Origin: Candidatus Symbiothrix sp.
Lineage (GTDB): Bacteria > Bacteroidota > Bacteroidia > Bacteroidales > Azobacteroidaceae
Assembly: GCA_031270925.1 (NCBI GenBank)
Contig: JAISWY010000350.1
Location: forward strand, 1-23,012
Direction of reading: 5' to 3'
Length of the DNA: 23,012 nucleotides
Shown: piece after piece, positions 6,325-13,144 of the stretch
Position numbering within the stretch: the first letter of the stretch is position 1
Layout: every line of letters starts with the position of its first letter
Notes under the pieces: generated by a model
What the model was told of the DNA's origin: nothing
The model's input: the letters and a program-made list of their open reading frames with translations, nothing else
The model's database searches: none
Translations under genes and position numbers: made by a program

Positions 6325-7764
6325 TTACTTCAATGTAATTTTCCGGTTATTATAGTCATGGTAATAACCCACTTCCACGTTTTCGAGTACGGCAATTGCA
6401 TCATCGGTCAATGAAGCCAGCGAAAAATATTTGGTAAGCAAATAACTTGCAACGGCAAATTTATCCAGAGCCATCAAACGCGCGGAAAGGCTTGGCGCTA
6501 TCTCTCCCGGAATACCTGCTTGATGCAGACCGACAATGCCTTGTTCCTGTTCGCCGGTACGGACAAGGATAATGTTGGTCGTCCCCACGCCACGGTTAGT
6601 CAAATATTGACCTTGAATTTCGACTTTATCACTCGGAATAATCGGAACGCCGCGCCACGTAACCACCGGAACGCCGAACACAACCGTTGTTACAGGCGGA
6701 ACGCCACGCCACGTACATTCACGTTCAAAAGCAGCAATCGCCCGCGGATGCGCGAGGAAAAATGACGGTTTTTTCCAAACCAAAGATAAAAGTTCATCCA
6801 AATCATCAGGGGTTGGTGCGCCATAACGTGTGCTGATGCGATAGCCCGGTTCGACGCTCGCCAATAAACCGAAATCACGGTTATTAATCAATTCCCATTC
6901 CTGCCGTTCCTTGATACTTTCGATACTCAAACGCATTTGTTGTTCGAGTTGATTGTAGGGATTGTTGTACAAATCCGTAACCCTCGTATGCACGCGCACC
7001 ACTGTTTGAAGCGTGTTGAGCGGATATTCACGCGGTTCTTCTTCGTAATCGATATAGGTTTCGGGAATGATATTGTCTTCTTCATGTCCCGAAACGAGGT
7101 CGATATGCTTTTCGCCGTGGGTATTCACGGTCGCTTTGAGGCGCAAATGCTCATCGACGGCTTTTTGGAACTGCTCGCGGAAAGTTGGAATATCTTTGAT
7201 GATTTCTTCCAGTTCATTACTTTTCAGCGTAAAAAACACAGCCGGCGTAATCGCTTTGACCGTTACGGACGACGGCTGATCGGAAAGCAAACTCGCTTCG
7301 CCGAAATATTCCCCTTCGGAAAGGATGGCGATACGCAAATCTTCGCCATGCGTACCCTTGCTTGAAATTTCCACTTGCCCTTGTGCGACGATAAAGAATT
7401 TTTGCGGGTCTTTACCGGCTTTTATCAGATTGCCGCCCAAATCGGTATTTTCGATTTGGAACTTTTTAGCTAAGCGGGTTACAATATCGTCGTCGATATG
7501 CGCAAACAGAGGAATGCGGCGGAACGATTCCACGCGGAACGAAGGCACGCCTTCAAAAAATTCGACCTCAATGCGCTCGGCTTTTTTCAGTTCCACTTTG
7601 GTGCGGTTCACACGGTAAGTACCCGAATCGACCTGCACCCAAGGCAGGAGTTTCAACAAAAGACGTGGGGTAATCGACCCCATTTGCGGCGGGGTTTTCG
7701 TGGTGGTCGCTAATTTTTTTGCGGTTGCAGTTGCGATGCTGCGTTGTAAATCATTTTGTGCCAT
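6325..7764 (-). CDS. Family 2 encapsulin shell protein with cyclic-nucleotide-binding-type insertion
   Basis: This is a shell subunit of an HK97-fold protein nanocompartment. I start it at the ATG at 7764 (MAQNDLQRS), 479 residues, rather than at 7791, which overlaps the -7 element. Residues 1-80 are the N-terminal arm and the first HK97 strands. Residues 84-205 form a Crp-type nucleotide-binding domain (RIPLFAHID, FFIVAQGQVEIS, YFGEASLLSDQP). Residues 215-479 resume the capsid fold (YPLNTLQTVVRVHTRVTDLY, LLASVEPGYRIS, FFLAHPRAIAAFERE). This architecture matches family 2B encapsulins. The phosphate-binding cassette keeps FGE but has Ser165-Ser166 where Crp has Arg82-Ser83, so nucleotide binding is doubtful. 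TWRGVP occurs twice (351-356, 369-374). The cysteine desulfurase follows six bases later. No phage genes are near. Confidence 0.92.
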   Translation of the reverse strand: MAQNDLQRSIATATAKKLATTTKTPPQMGSITPRLLLKLLPWVQVDSGTYRVNRTKVELKKAERIEVEFFEGVPSFRVESFRRIPLFAHIDDDIVTRLAKKFQIENTDLGGNLIKAGKDPQKFFIVAQGQVEISSKGTHGEDLRIAILSEGEYFGEASLLSDQPSSVTVKAITPAVFFTLKSNELEEIIKDIPTFREQFQKAVDEHLRLKATVNTHGEKHIDLVSGHEEDNIIPETYIDYEEEPREYPLNTLQTVVRVHTRVTDLYNNPYNQLEQQMRLSIESIKERQEWELINNRDFGLLASVEPGYRISTRYGAPTPDDLDELLSLVWKKPSFFLAHPRAIAAFERECTWRGVPPVTTVVFGVPVVTWRGVPIIPSDKVEIQGQYLTNRGVGTTNIILVRTGEQEQGIVGLHQAGIPGEIAPSLSARLMALDKFAVASYLLTKYFSLASLTDDAIAVLENVEVGYYHDYNNRKITLK

Positions 7765-7788
7765 AAAATCTGTGTTTATATTGAGATA

Positions 7789-7837
7789 CAAAAGTATGGC
7801 TGATATTCTTTTGGGACAATACCGTTTTTGTGGTATT
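7789..7837 (-). promoter_or_regulatory. Encapsulin promoter with shared AATACC-N8-GGTATT operator (site 1)
   Basis: The palindrome is at 7818-7837. On the minus strand it is followed, after exactly 21 bases, by TACTTTTG (7789-7796), a full TAnnTTTG match. The palindrome takes the place of the -33 TTTG, which suggests that a bound activator helps recruit RNA polymerase. Transcription would begin near 7783, some 20 bases before the shell gene. Confidence 0.8.
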
Positions 7838-7838
7838 T

Positions 7839-7979
7839 TTATTCGAGAGTATCGGACAACATTCCGCCGCTTACAGTTTTGCTTGTTTGCGGGTCATGAA
7901 GGCAAATCGGACTGTCGCAGTTTTTGCATGTTCTGAAGTAAAAGCCACATTGTTGAGTTGGAAATTCAAGATTTATCAG
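7839..7979 (-). other. Cys-rich open frame in the +1 frame after the JAMM gene
   Basis: The minus strand is open for 46 codons between an in-frame TAG and the TAA at 7839. It would encode CGFYFRTCKNCDSPICLHDP and a short polar tail, with four cysteines and a His spaced like a zinc or Fe-S ligand set. It has no ATG, GTG or TTG before the cysteines; the first plausible codon is a CTG at 7977-7979. It overlaps the JAMM gene end in the +1 frame, so it could be a lost or frameshifted C-terminal extension of that protein, a gene with a rare start, or chance. It runs across the upstream part of the encapsulin promoter region and stops just before the operator. Confidence 0.25.
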
Positions 7980-8400
7980 ATTGTATCTCTACTTCAACAA
8001 CTTCTCCCGCCCTAATCGAAAACGCTTTAAGAACCGGATTATCCTCCTCCTGCAAAGAAAGAATAAGATAAAAAATATTCGGGTCGAACGCCAAGCGAAT
8101 ATCCTCCTGCGAGGGACGCGCCGGCGATGCGGGATGACTGTGGTAATTGGCAACAATCCGCAAACCATGCACACGAGCTTCGCGCAATACGCTAAATTGC
8201 TCTTTCGGATCGAATGAAAAATGTTCGGGGCTACGGTCGATATTTTCCATTGGATATTGTTTTTTTATAGAGACAGTTTGCAATGTATTGCTAGCGTTGC
8301 CGATAATTTCGCCGGCCAATAATCCGCAAGCTTCATTGGGAAGTTCGTTGCGGGCTTGCTCAATAATGCCGTCGATGATTTTTTGCGGAATGCAAATCAT
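7966..8400 (-). CDS. JAMM-motif (Mov34/MPN, Mec+-type) metalloprotease
   Basis: This 144-residue, single-domain protein has the complete JAMM zinc site: Glu23 in NEACGLLAG, then His87-x-His89-x7-Ser97-x2-Asp100 in NYHSHPASPARPSQED. Prokaryotic members of this size act on ubiquitin-like sulfur carriers. Mec+ of Mycobacterium cuts cysteine from the CysO-cysteine adduct, and HcyD and QbsD trim C-terminal extensions to expose Gly-Gly. Both jobs are plausible here because a carrier with a GGG-SK end and a cysteine synthase lie 2 kb away in the same regulon. Its ATG overlaps the tusA stop codon by four bases, so translation is coupled. It has no signal peptide and is cytoplasmic. The choice between trimming and release of cysteine cannot be made from sequence alone. 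Confidence 0.9.
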   Translation of the reverse strand: MICIPQKIIDGIIEQARNELPNEACGLLAGEIIGNASNTLQTVSIKKQYPMENIDRSPEHFSFDPKEQFSVLREARVHGLRIVANYHSHPASPARPSQEDIRLAFDPNIFYLILSLQEEDNPVLKAFSIRAGEVVEVEIQSDKS

Positions 8401-8624
8401 TTTTCTATCTCCACGTTATAAATGCCTTTCGTTCCCGTTTCGGTTACGGAAAGCACGTTGAATCCCTGTTCGGCAGCGCTTTTCGGAACGTTTTCCAAAG
8501 CTTCGCCTTCGCTGAGTTTCACATTTAAAATATCTCCCGTGCGAAGTTTGCTCAACTCGATTTTTGTTTTCACAAAAGTCATCGGACAATGTTCTTTTGT
8601 AATATCTAAATTGTAGGTTGCCAT
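8397..8624 (-). CDS. tusA: TusA-family sulfurtransferase
   Basis: This 75-residue sulfur carrier has the TusA signature Cys13-Pro14-Met-x3-Lys19 near the N-terminus and the usual beta-alpha-beta-alpha-beta pattern. TusA proteins receive a persulfide on the conserved cysteine from a cysteine desulfurase or rhodanese and pass it to DsrE-type proteins or biosynthetic enzymes in the cytoplasm. It starts 25 bases after the DsrE2-like gene and overlaps the JAMM gene by four bases. The DsrE2-TusA pairing is a known module in sulfur-handling bacteria; here the usual rhodanese partner is absent and a cysteine desulfurase is present in the neighbouring unit, a plausible donor. The family call is firm; the specific partners are inferred. 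Confidence 0.9.
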   Translation of the reverse strand: MATYNLDITKEHCPMTFVKTKIELSKLRTGDILNVKLSEGEALENVPKSAAEQGFNVLSVTETGTKGIYNVEIEK

Positions 8625-8649
8625 TTGTTTGAACTACGATTTTGGAGAT

Positions 8650-9138
8650 TTATATGAAAAGAGTTTGTCCACCTTCGGAAAGATTCAAAAAAGACGCAAC
8701 GCCCAAAACATCTTTGATTTCGGGAATAAAATCGCTTTTCTGCAAGCCGAGTATGTGCATTGCCATTTCGCAGGCATAAAAATTGATACCCAAAACCTTG
8801 GCCGCTTCCACCAGTTCTTCCAAAGTCGCCACATTGTTTTTCCTCATCAGATAACGGAAAATTTTCGGACTGATTCCGCCGAAATTCAACCGGCTGACCG
8901 GCGCCGATTTTAATCCACCCATAAAAATTCCGAATACTTTGGGCAAGAATCCTTTTCCGACCGGCGAACGGCCGAGTTTTTTCTTGATAGCATCCAAACC
9001 CCAAAAAGTAAAGAAAAGGTTTACTTCGTATCCTACGGCGGCGGCTCCCGTTGCAAGGGTAAAAACAGCCGTCAGTTTGTCGAAATCGCCGCTAAAAGCG
9101 ATGATTGACAATTTTTTTGTTTGTTTTTCTTCTGCCAT
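8650..9138 (-). CDS. DsrE2-like sulfur-transfer protein (DsrE/DsrF family)
   Basis: This 162-residue protein has the DsrE/F-like fold: SIIAFSGDFDKL, then AVFTLATGAAAVGYEVNLFF, and near the C-terminus the DsrE2 signature YACEMAMHILG with Cys123, the predicted persulfide carrier. A Gly/Pro/Lys-rich middle part (residues 60-85) is typical of the DsrE2 subgroup, often annotated as a peroxiredoxin-family protein. Some DsrE2 proteins have membrane segments; this one has one moderately hydrophobic N-terminal helix (residues 24-50) and may associate with the membrane. It is the first gene of the unit dsrE2-tusA-JAMM and sits behind operator site 2. I infer that it exchanges sulfur with TusA. Confidence 0.85.
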   Translation of the reverse strand: MAEEKQTKKLSIIAFSGDFDKLTAVFTLATGAAAVGYEVNLFFTFWGLDAIKKKLGRSPVGKGFLPKVFGIFMGGLKSAPVSRLNFGGISPKIFRYLMRKNNVATLEELVEAAKVLGINFYACEMAMHILGLQKSDFIPEIKDVLGVASFLNLSEGGQTLFI

Positions 9139-9164
9139 GATATTTGCGTTGAAATTATAAAGTG

Positions 9165-9213
9165 CAAATGTAAGGTTGAAATTTTGAACGGGAAATACCT
9201 TGTTTATGGTATT
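9165..9213 (-). promoter_or_regulatory. dsrE2-tusA-JAMM promoter with shared operator (site 2)
   Basis: AATACC-TTGTTTAT-GGTATT lies at 9194-9213, extended by one more matching pair on each side. After 21 bases on the minus strand comes TACATTTG (9165-9172), a full -7 match. Layout and spacing are identical to sites 1 and 3. The predicted transcript begins near 9160, about 20 bases before the ATG at 9138. Confidence 0.8.
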
Positions 9214-9224
9214 TTTCGTATTTG

Positions 9225-9285
9225 TGCCGAAAACGGCATTTCACTCAATCGCCGCCAAACTTTGGAATCTTATGATTTTTGGCGG
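9225..9285 (-). terminator. Two hairpins after the E1-like gene, possible terminator
   Basis: Just after the stop of the E1-like gene, CCGCCAAA pairs with TTTGGCGG (9278-9285 with 9252-9259, 18-base loop). Then TGCCG-TTTT-CGGCA forms a second stem (9225-9238). They lie between the stop codon and the next promoter, the right place to separate the two units. Neither has a T-tract on the minus strand, so termination is uncertain. Confidence 0.3.
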
Positions 9286-9293
9286 TATTCCGT

Positions 9294-10115
9294 TCAGCGC
9301 TTGTCTTTTCGATGGCTTGCAAGGTCGCAGGCTGTCTGTTCGTAATCAATCAAAGTTGTTACCGTGGGATGTTCGCCACAAACGGGACATCGGCCGGAGC
9401 GCTTGGTGCGGATGGTTCGAAAATCCATCGTTTTTGCGTTGAACGAGAGTAAGCGGTTCGTCAGTAATTCGCCGACTCCGGTAAAATACTTCAATACTTC
9501 CGCCGCTTGAATAGTTCCCAACATACCGGCGATGGCTCCCAAAACGCCCGCTTGCGAACAAGTCGGAACAGCATTAGGTGGCGGCGGGGAATTGAACAAA
9601 CAGCGGTAACAGGCATTTCCGGGCGTGTGCGTAAATGTTTGTCCTTCAAAGCGCAATATTCCACCGTGGGAAAACGGTTTTCCAGCCAACACGCAGGCAT
9701 CATTAATCAAAAATTTGACGGGAAAATTATCCGTCCCATCCACAATAAAATCGTAATCTGTGATAATGTCGAAAGCATTTTCGGAAGTGAAAAGTTCCTG
9801 ATAAATATTTACTTTCACATCGGGATTCAGTTGATTGATTTTTTCTTTTGCCGAAAGCACTTTGGGTTTATTCACATCGGCTGTAAAATGGATGATTTGT
9901 CGTTGCAAATTGCTTAAATCCACAACATCGCCATCAATAATTCCAATTGTGCCAAGACCTGCCGCCGCCAGATAAAATGCGACGGGAGCGCCCAAACCGC
10001 CGGCGCCGATAATCAACACTTTACCGGCCTTGATTTTTTCCTGACCTTCCACGCCGACATCTTGAAGCAAAATGTGGCGACTGTATCGTGTAATTTGATC
10101 TTCTGTGAAATCCAT
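9294..10115 (-). CDS. MoeB/ThiF/HesA-type E1-like adenylyltransferase
   Basis: This enzyme adenylates the C-terminal glycine of a ubiquitin-like sulfur carrier so that sulfur can be transferred to it as a thiocarboxylate. The 273 residues show the nucleotide motif GAGGLG (37-42), the RQ pair at 72-73, Asp127 in DGTDN, two zinc pairs (C169/C172 and CPVC 243-246) and the conserved Cys186 in PTCSQAG. It ends after the second zinc pair with no rhodanese domain, unlike MoeZ, so sulfur must come from another protein, plausibly TusA or the desulfurase. The ATG shares one base with the stop of the carrier gene (TAATG), implying coupled translation of the two partners. MoeB and ThiF cannot be separated by sequence alone; the neighbours favour a cysteine-forming role. 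Confidence 0.92.
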   Translation of the reverse strand: MDFTEDQITRYSRHILLQDVGVEGQEKIKAGKVLIIGAGGLGAPVAFYLAAAGLGTIGIIDGDVVDLSNLQRQIIHFTADVNKPKVLSAKEKINQLNPDVKVNIYQELFTSENAFDIITDYDFIVDGTDNFPVKFLINDACVLAGKPFSHGGILRFEGQTFTHTPGNACYRCLFNSPPPPNAVPTCSQAGVLGAIAGMLGTIQAAEVLKYFTGVGELLTNRLLSFNAKTMDFRTIRTKRSGRCPVCGEHPTVTTLIDYEQTACDLASHRKDKR

Positions 10116-10324
10116 TATTTGCTTCCTCCTCCCATAAAGTAAAGGAAATCAATTTCGTCGCCGTCGTTGATGATGGTTGCGTAATCTTCTTGATAGACAA
10201 ATTCGCCGTTGAGTTGGATGGATACCATATCCGGTTGGGCAACTTGGTTTAGGATGAGCAGTTCTGAGAGCGTGATGGGGAGTTTCAATTCTTGGACTTC
10301 CCCGTTTACTTTTATTTTTGCCAT
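10115..10324 (-). CDS. ThiS/MoaD/CysO-like sulfur carrier with a GGG-SK tail
   Basis: This ubiquitin-like carrier has 69 residues from the ATG at 10324; an ATG at 10348 in the same frame would overlap the cysteine synthase end and is less likely. The fold pattern is typical: MAKIKVNGE beta hairpin, a helix with TLSELL, then VSIQLNGEFV, an acidic turn (INDGDEIDFL) and the tail FMGGGSK. Carriers normally end exactly at Gly-Gly, which is adenylated. Here Ser-Lys follow, so the C-terminus should need trimming before activation, as known for HcyS and QbsE, which are processed by JAMM proteases. The cysteine synthase gene ends 13 bases upstream and the E1 gene overlaps downstream, an order that recalls the CysO/CysM/MoeZ system. 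Confidence 0.9.
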   Translation of the reverse strand: MAKIKVNGEVQELKLPITLSELLILNQVAQPDMVSIQLNGEFVYQEDYATIINDGDEIDFLYFMGGGSK

Positions 10325-10337
10325 TGTTTTTAGAATT

Positions 10338-11276
10338 TTAACGATCAAATTGATAGAGCGGGGTTGAGAGATAGCGTTCGCCGGTATCAGGCAAAATAGT
10401 TACGATGGTTTTGCCTTTGTTTTCTATTCGTTTAGCGATTTGCAAGGCCGCACAAACTGCGGCTCCGGAAGAAGCGCCTACCAGCAAGCCTTCTTCTCGT
10501 GCCAGTAAACGACTGATACTGAAAGCTTCGTCATTTTTTATTTTGATAATTTCGTCCACAATTGCAGCATTAAAGACTTTCGGAACAAATCCGGCGCCAA
10601 TACCTTGTATCTTGTGCGGACCGGGTTTTCCGCCCGAAAGCACCGGTGAATCGAACGGTTCGACTGCCACTACCCTAATATTCGGATTGTATTTTTTGAG
10701 TTTTTCACCCACTCCGGTAACCGTGCCGCCCGTACCCACGGCCGAAACGAAAATATCGACCTTTCCATCGGTATCTCGCCAAATTTCTTCTGCGGTCGTA
10801 ACCCGATGAATTTGCGGATTGGCCGGATTTTGAAATTGTTGCGGAATGAACGAGTTCGGATACTGTTTTTGCAGTTCTTCCGCTTTACGGATGGCGCCAC
10901 TCATGCCTTCAAAACCGGGCGTAAGTACGATTTCAGCGCCTAAAGCACGTAACAGGCTGCGACGTTCAACGCTCATGGTATCCGGCATGGCGAGTATCAA
11001 CTTATAGCCTTTGGATGCTGCAATGAAAGCCAATGCGATACCGGTATTTCCACTTGTAGGCTCTATGATAACGGTTTGCGAAGTGATTAAACCTCGCTCT
11101 TCAGCATCTTCAATCAATGACAAACCAATGCGGTCTTTCACACTGCGGGCGGGATTCAAGTATTCGAGTTTCCCTAGCACATGAGCCTCTATTTTCAGGA
11201 ACTTTTGCACTCTGCCGAGTTCGAACAAAGGTGTATTTCCGATTAATTCGGTCAGTTTTTTAGCAATTTTAGCCAT
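10338..11276 (-). CDS. cysK: Cysteine synthase family PLP enzyme (CysK/CysM)
   Basis: This 312-residue fold type II PLP enzyme forms cysteine from an activated serine and a sulfur donor. Visible are [11 protein letters not shown] at the N-terminus, Lys47 in [11 protein letters not shown] (Schiff base), [11 protein letters not shown] (substrate loop), GTGGTVTG (phosphate-binding, 181-188) and GASSGAA (267-273). Length and motifs fit O-acetylserine sulfhydrylase. It is the first gene of a unit with a sulfur carrier and its E1, so its sulfur donor could be the carrier thiocarboxylate, as for mycobacterial CysM, rather than free sulfide. Whether it prefers O-acetylserine or O-phosphoserine is not clear from sequence, and no serine acetyltransferase is nearby. 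Operator site 3 is about 60 bases upstream of the ATG. Confidence 0.93.
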   Translation of the reverse strand: MAKIAKKLTELIGNTPLFELGRVQKFLKIEAHVLGKLEYLNPARSVKDRIGLSLIEDAEERGLITSQTVIIEPTSGNTGIALAFIAASKGYKLILAMPDTMSVERRSLLRALGAEIVLTPGFEGMSGAIRKAEELQKQYPNSFIPQQFQNPANPQIHRVTTAEEIWRDTDGKVDIFVSAVGTGGTVTGVGEKLKKYNPNIRVVAVEPFDSPVLSGGKPGPHKIQGIGAGFVPKVFNAAIVDEIIKIKNDEAFSISRLLAREEGLLVGASSGAAVCAALQIAKRIENKGKTIVTILPDTGERYLSTPLYQFDR

Positions 11277-11304
11277 AATGATATTGTACTTTTATTTGAA
11301 AGTA

Positions 11305-11353
11305 CAAAGGTGGCGGAAAGTTTTGAAACCGGAAATACCACAAACAAGGTATT
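11305..11353 (-). promoter_or_regulatory. cysK-carrier-E1 promoter with shared operator (site 3)
   Basis: The palindrome is at 11334-11353, with one more matching pair outside. On the minus strand it reads AATACC-TTGTTTGT-GGTATT. CACCTTTG (11305-11312), one base from the -7 consensus, follows after 21 bases. The core is almost the same as in site 2 (TTGTTTAT) and close to site 1, when site 1 is read on the plus strand (GTTTTTGT). Confidence 0.8.
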
Positions 11354-11437
11354 TTTTGAGACGAAAAACAAACAAGATATAACGGATAACTTATCAATTC
11401 ATATTTCAACAAGCCTTTGGTAAAATATCCCTGCCGG

Positions 11438-11456
11438 AAAAAACGATTACGTATCG
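11438..11456 (-). terminator. Weak terminator after the amylase gene
   Basis: On the minus strand CGAT-ACGTA-ATCG is followed directly by six T (11438-11443). The stem is only four to five pairs, so it is weak, but it lies 20 bases after the amylase stop and before the cysK promoter. Confidence 0.35.
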
Positions 11457-11476
11457 CTTTGCCGTATTTTGCCTTT

Positions 11477-13057
11477 TTATAAACGAAGAATGGCCGCATC
11501 CTGAGCCGGGACGACGACCGGGTAGGAAATTTCCTTTTGATTCGTTACACCGAAATATTCCCAAGCGTGTTGCGGAATCAAAACAGCGCAATTTACATCC
11601 TTTTCATCGAAATTTGCGACCACCAGCCAGCATTCGTTTTCGGCATAACGTAAAAAAGCGAATTGTTTTTCGTTTAAAGCCGGATTCATATACATTAAAT
11701 CGAAAAATTTTCCCGATCGAAAGGCCGTATTTTCACGACACAAACGTAATATTTTAATATAAAAATCGCATAATTTTGTTTGTTCATCCGTTTGCGGATT
11801 CCGGAACGACGGCAAGCTCCAATAATCGAAAATCGTAGTCCGCCCATCGCAACCGCTGAAACCTTCGGAGTCCATTCCGCGTTCGCCCAGTTCCTGACCG
11901 AAATACACCATGAAGGGATTCCCGTTCATCAAAGCAGAAACCGCTACGGCCGAACGAGCTTTCATTCCATTGCCCGCAAAAAAATGGGAAGCGATACGCT
12001 GCTCGTCGTGGTTTTCCAAAAAATTCAACATCTGAGCTTGAATATCGGCGACCGATTGCCAACAGCAGGTAATAGCCGCCGCCGGTTTCCGTCCGCAAAC
12101 CACATCACGCAAAGTATCGTATAAGCCGACTTTATCGTATAAATAATCGAATTTTCCGATGGAAAGGTAATTTCTGTATTCGTTAGGATTATACACTTCG
12201 GCGATAAAAAGGATTTCGGGAGAATGTTTTTTGATTTGCGGAATGACCCAAGCCCAAAATTCCACCGGAACCATTTCGGCCATATCGCAACGGAAGCCAT
12301 CGACTTTTTTTCCTGCCCAAAACAATAAAATATCCCGCATTTTCGACCATGTATCGGGAATCGGGTCGAAATGCGTTTGGCGGCCGTTCAAATAATCCAC
12401 ACCGTAATTCAGTTTTACAGTTTCGTACCAATCATTTGCGTTGGGATGTGCCGAAAAGCAATCGTTGCCTGTGGCTTTGGCCGGATATTCGTCGTAAAAA
12501 ACGCCCTTTTCATCGGCCAATGAAAAGTCGGGAGCAAATTTTTGTCCCGGAATATAATAGAAATTATTATCGCGGTCGAAAGTTGTTATCGGATTATCGG
12601 AAGCGCCCAAATTTTGCACTTTTTCCGGCTTTCCATCGGAAAAATACTCCCTCGCTACATGGTTGGGAACAAAATCGATAATCGCCTTTAATCCGGCGCG
12701 ATGCGTTCGTTCAATCAATTCTTCAAATTCGCCCATTCTTTCGGGAATATTGAGCGCCAAATCAGGATCGACTTGGTAATAATCCTTGATGGCGTAGGGC
12801 GAACCGGCCTTGCCCTTCACAATTGCCGGATGGTTGTCGCGAATCCCGAAATTGGAATAGGAAGTCTGCGTAGCGTGTTCTATAACGCCGGTGTACCAGA
12901 TATGCGAAAAACCCATTTTATGGATATTTTGCAAGATTTCATCGGAAAAACCGGCCATTTTTCCGCAACCGTTTTCCTCGATATTTCCATTCGGAACGGG
13001 GTTCGGATTTTTGTTTCCAAACAAGCGGGGCAAGACTTGATAGATTGTTAGTTTCAT
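11477..13057 (-). CDS. GH13 alpha-amylase-family enzyme, cytoplasmic
   Basis: This 526-residue glycoside hydrolase family 13 protein has no signal peptide, so it should act on internal alpha-glucans or imported maltodextrins. The four conserved GH13 regions are present: DFVPNH (128-133), GFRCDMAE with nucleophile Asp258, FIAEVYN with acid/base Glu287, and FLENHDEQR with Asp351. The start MKLTIYQVLPRLFG is typical of a Bacteroidetes subgroup that retains all catalytic residues, and the last 90 residues form the C-terminal beta domain. A clear promoter lies 24 bases upstream. It separates the sulfur island from the polysaccharide cluster and has no obvious link with either. The exact bond specificity cannot be read from the sequence. 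Confidence 0.92.
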   Translation of the reverse strand: MKLTIYQVLPRLFGNKNPNPVPNGNIEENGCGKMAGFSDEILQNIHKMGFSHIWYTGVIEHATQTSYSNFGIRDNHPAIVKGKAGSPYAIKDYYQVDPDLALNIPERMGEFEELIERTHRAGLKAIIDFVPNHVAREYFSDGKPEKVQNLGASDNPITTFDRDNNFYYIPGQKFAPDFSLADEKGVFYDEYPAKATGNDCFSAHPNANDWYETVKLNYGVDYLNGRQTHFDPIPDTWSKMRDILLFWAGKKVDGFRCDMAEMVPVEFWAWVIPQIKKHSPEILFIAEVYNPNEYRNYLSIGKFDYLYDKVGLYDTLRDVVCGRKPAAAITCCWQSVADIQAQMLNFLENHDEQRIASHFFAGNGMKARSAVAVSALMNGNPFMVYFGQELGERGMDSEGFSGCDGRTTIFDYWSLPSFRNPQTDEQTKLCDFYIKILRLCRENTAFRSGKFFDLMYMNPALNEKQFAFLRYAENECWLVVANFDEKDVNCAVLIPQHAWEYFGVTNQKEISYPVVVPAQDAAILRL

Positions 13058-13080
13058 TCGTTTTTGACAAATTAAGCCTG

Positions 13081-13111
13081 CAAAAGTATTATTATTTTTT
13101 GAGACGGCAAA
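13081..13111 (-). promoter_or_regulatory. Amylase promoter
   Basis: On the minus strand TTTG (13108-13111), 19 bases and TACTTTTG (13081-13088) match the Bacteroidetes consensus exactly. Unlike the sulfur genes it has a proper -33 box and no AATACC palindrome, a useful internal contrast. Confidence 0.75.
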
Positions 13112-13144
13112 ACGCTTTTTGTATTTATGAAAAAGGATAAAAAT

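Noticed and set aside
6325..7764. HK97-fold protein read as a prophage capsid
   Set aside because: No portal, terminase, protease or tail genes are near. The inserted Crp-type domain and the downstream desulfurase identify it as an encapsulin.
10590..10610. Further AATACC half-site inside cysK (also one near 4905 in the desulfurase gene)
   Set aside because: Each is a half-site in coding sequence without the GGTATT partner at eight bases and without a -7 box.
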